Below, piece after piece: positions 62,669 through 64,000 of a stretch of DNA of 64,000 bases. The position numbers and the translations under genes were made by a program. The notes beneath the pieces are model-generated. The model did not search any database. It worked only from the letters and a program-made list of their open reading frames with translations, and had not been told where the DNA came from. Origin of the DNA: Zobellia russellii (GTDB lineage: Bacteria > Bacteroidota > Bacteroidia > Flavobacteriales > Flavobacteriaceae); the NCBI RefSeq assembly GCF_018728565.1, contig NZ_JACSOI010000008.1, positions 62,001-126,000 of the forward strand, given 5' to 3'. Within the stretch, counting starts at the first letter, position 1. Each line of letters starts with the position of its first letter.

Positions 62669-62970
62669 GTGGAAAAGCAAGCAATTTTCAGCTCCGTTTT
62701 TGAATAGTAAAAGACAAATTATTTTGCAGTTGACGGTTGTTTTTTCAAAGTGAATCGAGTAAATTATTGACTTAAAACATTGTTATTTTTTTCTGTTTAA
62801 AGAACTGTAACTACGAGTTTATTTTTATTGAAAAATGATAAAAATCACAATTTAGACTTGTCTAAAAATTAACGTTTTTAATCTGTTAATCAGTTATTTA
62901 AAATTGTTTATGTGTATTATTAATTTATATAGTTAAAATCACTGGATTTCCTCCTCTAATAAACGTGAAT
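62669..62970. other. Non-coding gap between hsp20 and uvrB
   Basis: About 300 AT-rich bases with no ORF, RNA gene or strong hairpin that I can recognise; no clear terminator for uvrB is seen. Confidence 0.45.
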
Positions 62971-64000
62971 TTAGGCTTTTTCTTGTAGTGATTTTATCTC
63001 GTCTCTCAGTTTTGCAGCCTGCATAAAGTCCAGTTCTTTGGCGGCCTTTTCCATGGCCTTTCTTTTCTCTCGGACCATCTTTTCAATTTGGTCTTTGGTC
63101 ATATATTCAAGGTCCGGTTCCGCGGCTCTCATTTCCTCTTTTTCGAAGTGATATGTAGAAACTGAATTTTTGGAAAGTACACTATCCAAACTTTTATTTA
63201 ATGCTTTTGGTACGAGTCCATGTTTCGTATTATAGGCAATTTGTTTTTCTCTACGGTAGTTGGTTTCATCAATTGTAGTCTGCATGCTTTCCGTAATTTT
63301 ATCGGCATACATAATTGCCCTTCCATTTAAATTTCTTGCTGCCCTACCAACGGTTTGGGTTAATGATCTATTGCTTCTTAAAAAACCTTCCTTATCAGCA
63401 TCCAAAATTGCCACTAAAGAAACTTCTGGTAAATCCAATCCTTCACGAAGTAGATTTACTCCAATCAGCACATCAAAAATACCTTTTCTAAGATCTTGCA
63501 TAATCTCTACTCTTTCCAACGTATCAACATCACTATGAATATAACGGCACCGTACATTAATTCGTGTTAAGTATTTGGCAAGTTCTTCAGCCATTCTTTT
63601 GGTGAGGGTAGTTACTAGAGTCCGTTCATCCTTTTCTACCCGAACCTGAATTTCTTCCACGAGGTCATCAATTTGATTTTGACTGGGTCGTACCTCAATA
63701 ATGGGATCCAAAAGTCCGGTAGGCCTAATTACCTGTTCAACATATACACCTTGGCTAAGCTGTAGCTCATAATCTGCCGGTGTAGCACTCACATAAATTG
63801 CCTGGTTTTGAAGTGCTTCAAACTCTTCAAATTTTAGCGGACGGTTGTCCATTGCCGCTGGGAGACGGAAACCGTAGTCCACCAAGTTTACTTTTCTAGA
63901 GCGGTCACCGCCGTACATGGCATGAACCTGTGGAATGGTTACATGACTTTCATCAATAACCATCAAATAATCGTCTGGAAAATAATCAAGTAGACAGAAC
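62971..64000 (-). CDS. uvrB: UvrABC system protein B, C-terminal part (5' end beyond the window)
   Basis: The frame is open to the right edge, so about 343 of the usual roughly 660 residues are visible. UvrB is the damage-verifying helicase-like subunit of nucleotide excision repair. Seen here are the DESH box ([22 protein letters not shown]), helicase motifs of the second RecA-like domain ([63 protein letters not shown]) and the C-terminal UVR domain that binds UvrC (about the last 40 residues, [24 protein letters not shown]). The start codon is outside. Confidence 0.97.
   Translation of the reverse strand, partial: FCLLDYFPDDYLMVIDESHVTIPQVHAMYGGDRSRKVNLVDYGFRLPAAMDNRPLKFEEFEALQNQAIYVSATPADYELQLSQGVYVEQVIRPTGLLDPIIEVRPSQNQIDDLVEEIQVRVEKDERTLVTTLTKRMAEELAKYLTRINVRCRYIHSDVDTLERVEIMQDLRKGIFDVLIGVNLLREGLDLPEVSLVAILDADKEGFLRSNRSLTQTVGRAARNLNGRAIMYADKITESMQTTIDETNYRREKQIAYNTKHGLVPKALNKSLDSVLSKNSVSTYHFEKEEMRAAEPDLEYMTKDQIEKMVREKRKAMEKAAKELDFMQAAKLRDEIKSLQEKA

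Noticed and set aside
1-64000. tRNA, rRNA, CRISPR array, prophage or toxin-antitoxin genes
   Set aside because: I looked through the gaps and found none; short structured RNAs could still escape reading by eye.

Overview
The window is ordinary chromosome of a member of the Bacteroidota, almost certainly a marine Flavobacteriaceae (a Maribacter/Zobellia-like genus would fit, but this was not tested). The evidence is low G+C, promoters with the Bacteroidota TAnnTTTG -7 box, few Shine-Dalgarno sites, and family-typical proteins: TonB receptors with a carboxypeptidase-like N-terminal domain, a DnaJ with two zinc repeats, a long NusB, DUF4920, DUF1573, DUF3276, DUF6268, an imelysin and a Fis-less NtrC-type regulator. 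I see no rRNA, tRNA, CRISPR array, insertion sequence or phage gene.

Layout. 1-3.4 kb: crcB/fluC, two very small membrane proteins, a MazG-like pyrophosphohydrolase, ilvE and a DUF4920 lipoprotein. 3.4-7.1 kb: mnmD, a TIGR01777 epimerase and the grpE-dnaJ heat-shock pair. 7.2-12.5 kb: a same-strand run of NatA/NatB-type ABC exporter, MscS channel, beta-barrel protein and sigma-54 response regulator. 13.4-24.3 kb: ppk2, M28 peptidase, cyclophilin-FKBP fusion, cold-shock protein, 1-Cys peroxiredoxin, YfiT-like enzyme, csaA/BASS/plsC operon, PUR protein and an MsbA-like ABC transporter. 24.6-37.1 kb: nusB-DUF1573-yajC, a Tat-exported oxidoreductase, pepT, a large TonB receptor, pyrD, LysE exporter and HMG-CoA lyase.

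The two most interesting regions are 37.2-43.7 kb and 52.4-61.5 kb. The first is an iron-uptake-like operon: DUF4856 lipoprotein, imelysin lipoprotein, a homologue of the vitamin K-dependent gamma-glutamyl carboxylase (HTTM) that keeps the catalytic His and Lys at the human spacing, and a FecA-like receptor. Three similar palindromic boxes surround its promoter. The second has a minus-strand run of TonB receptor, lipoprotein, Tat-signal aminotransferase, AEC permease and alanine dehydrogenase, divergent from an Lrp/AsnC regulator and flanked on both sides by paralogous small exported proteins. Its layout suggests amino-acid capture with transamination outside the cytoplasm.

A third signal links distant genes. 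grpE-dnaJ and hsp20 share a composite promoter, TGAC-N5-G(A/T)CA, then 13 bases, then GG-N10-G(C/T) with sigma-54-like geometry. The only sigma-54 activator in the window (11334-12497) lacks a DNA-binding domain. Between these regions lie housekeeping genes (guaB, M1 aminopeptidase, lysA, sucC), and the window ends inside uvrB, whose 5' part lies beyond base 64000.
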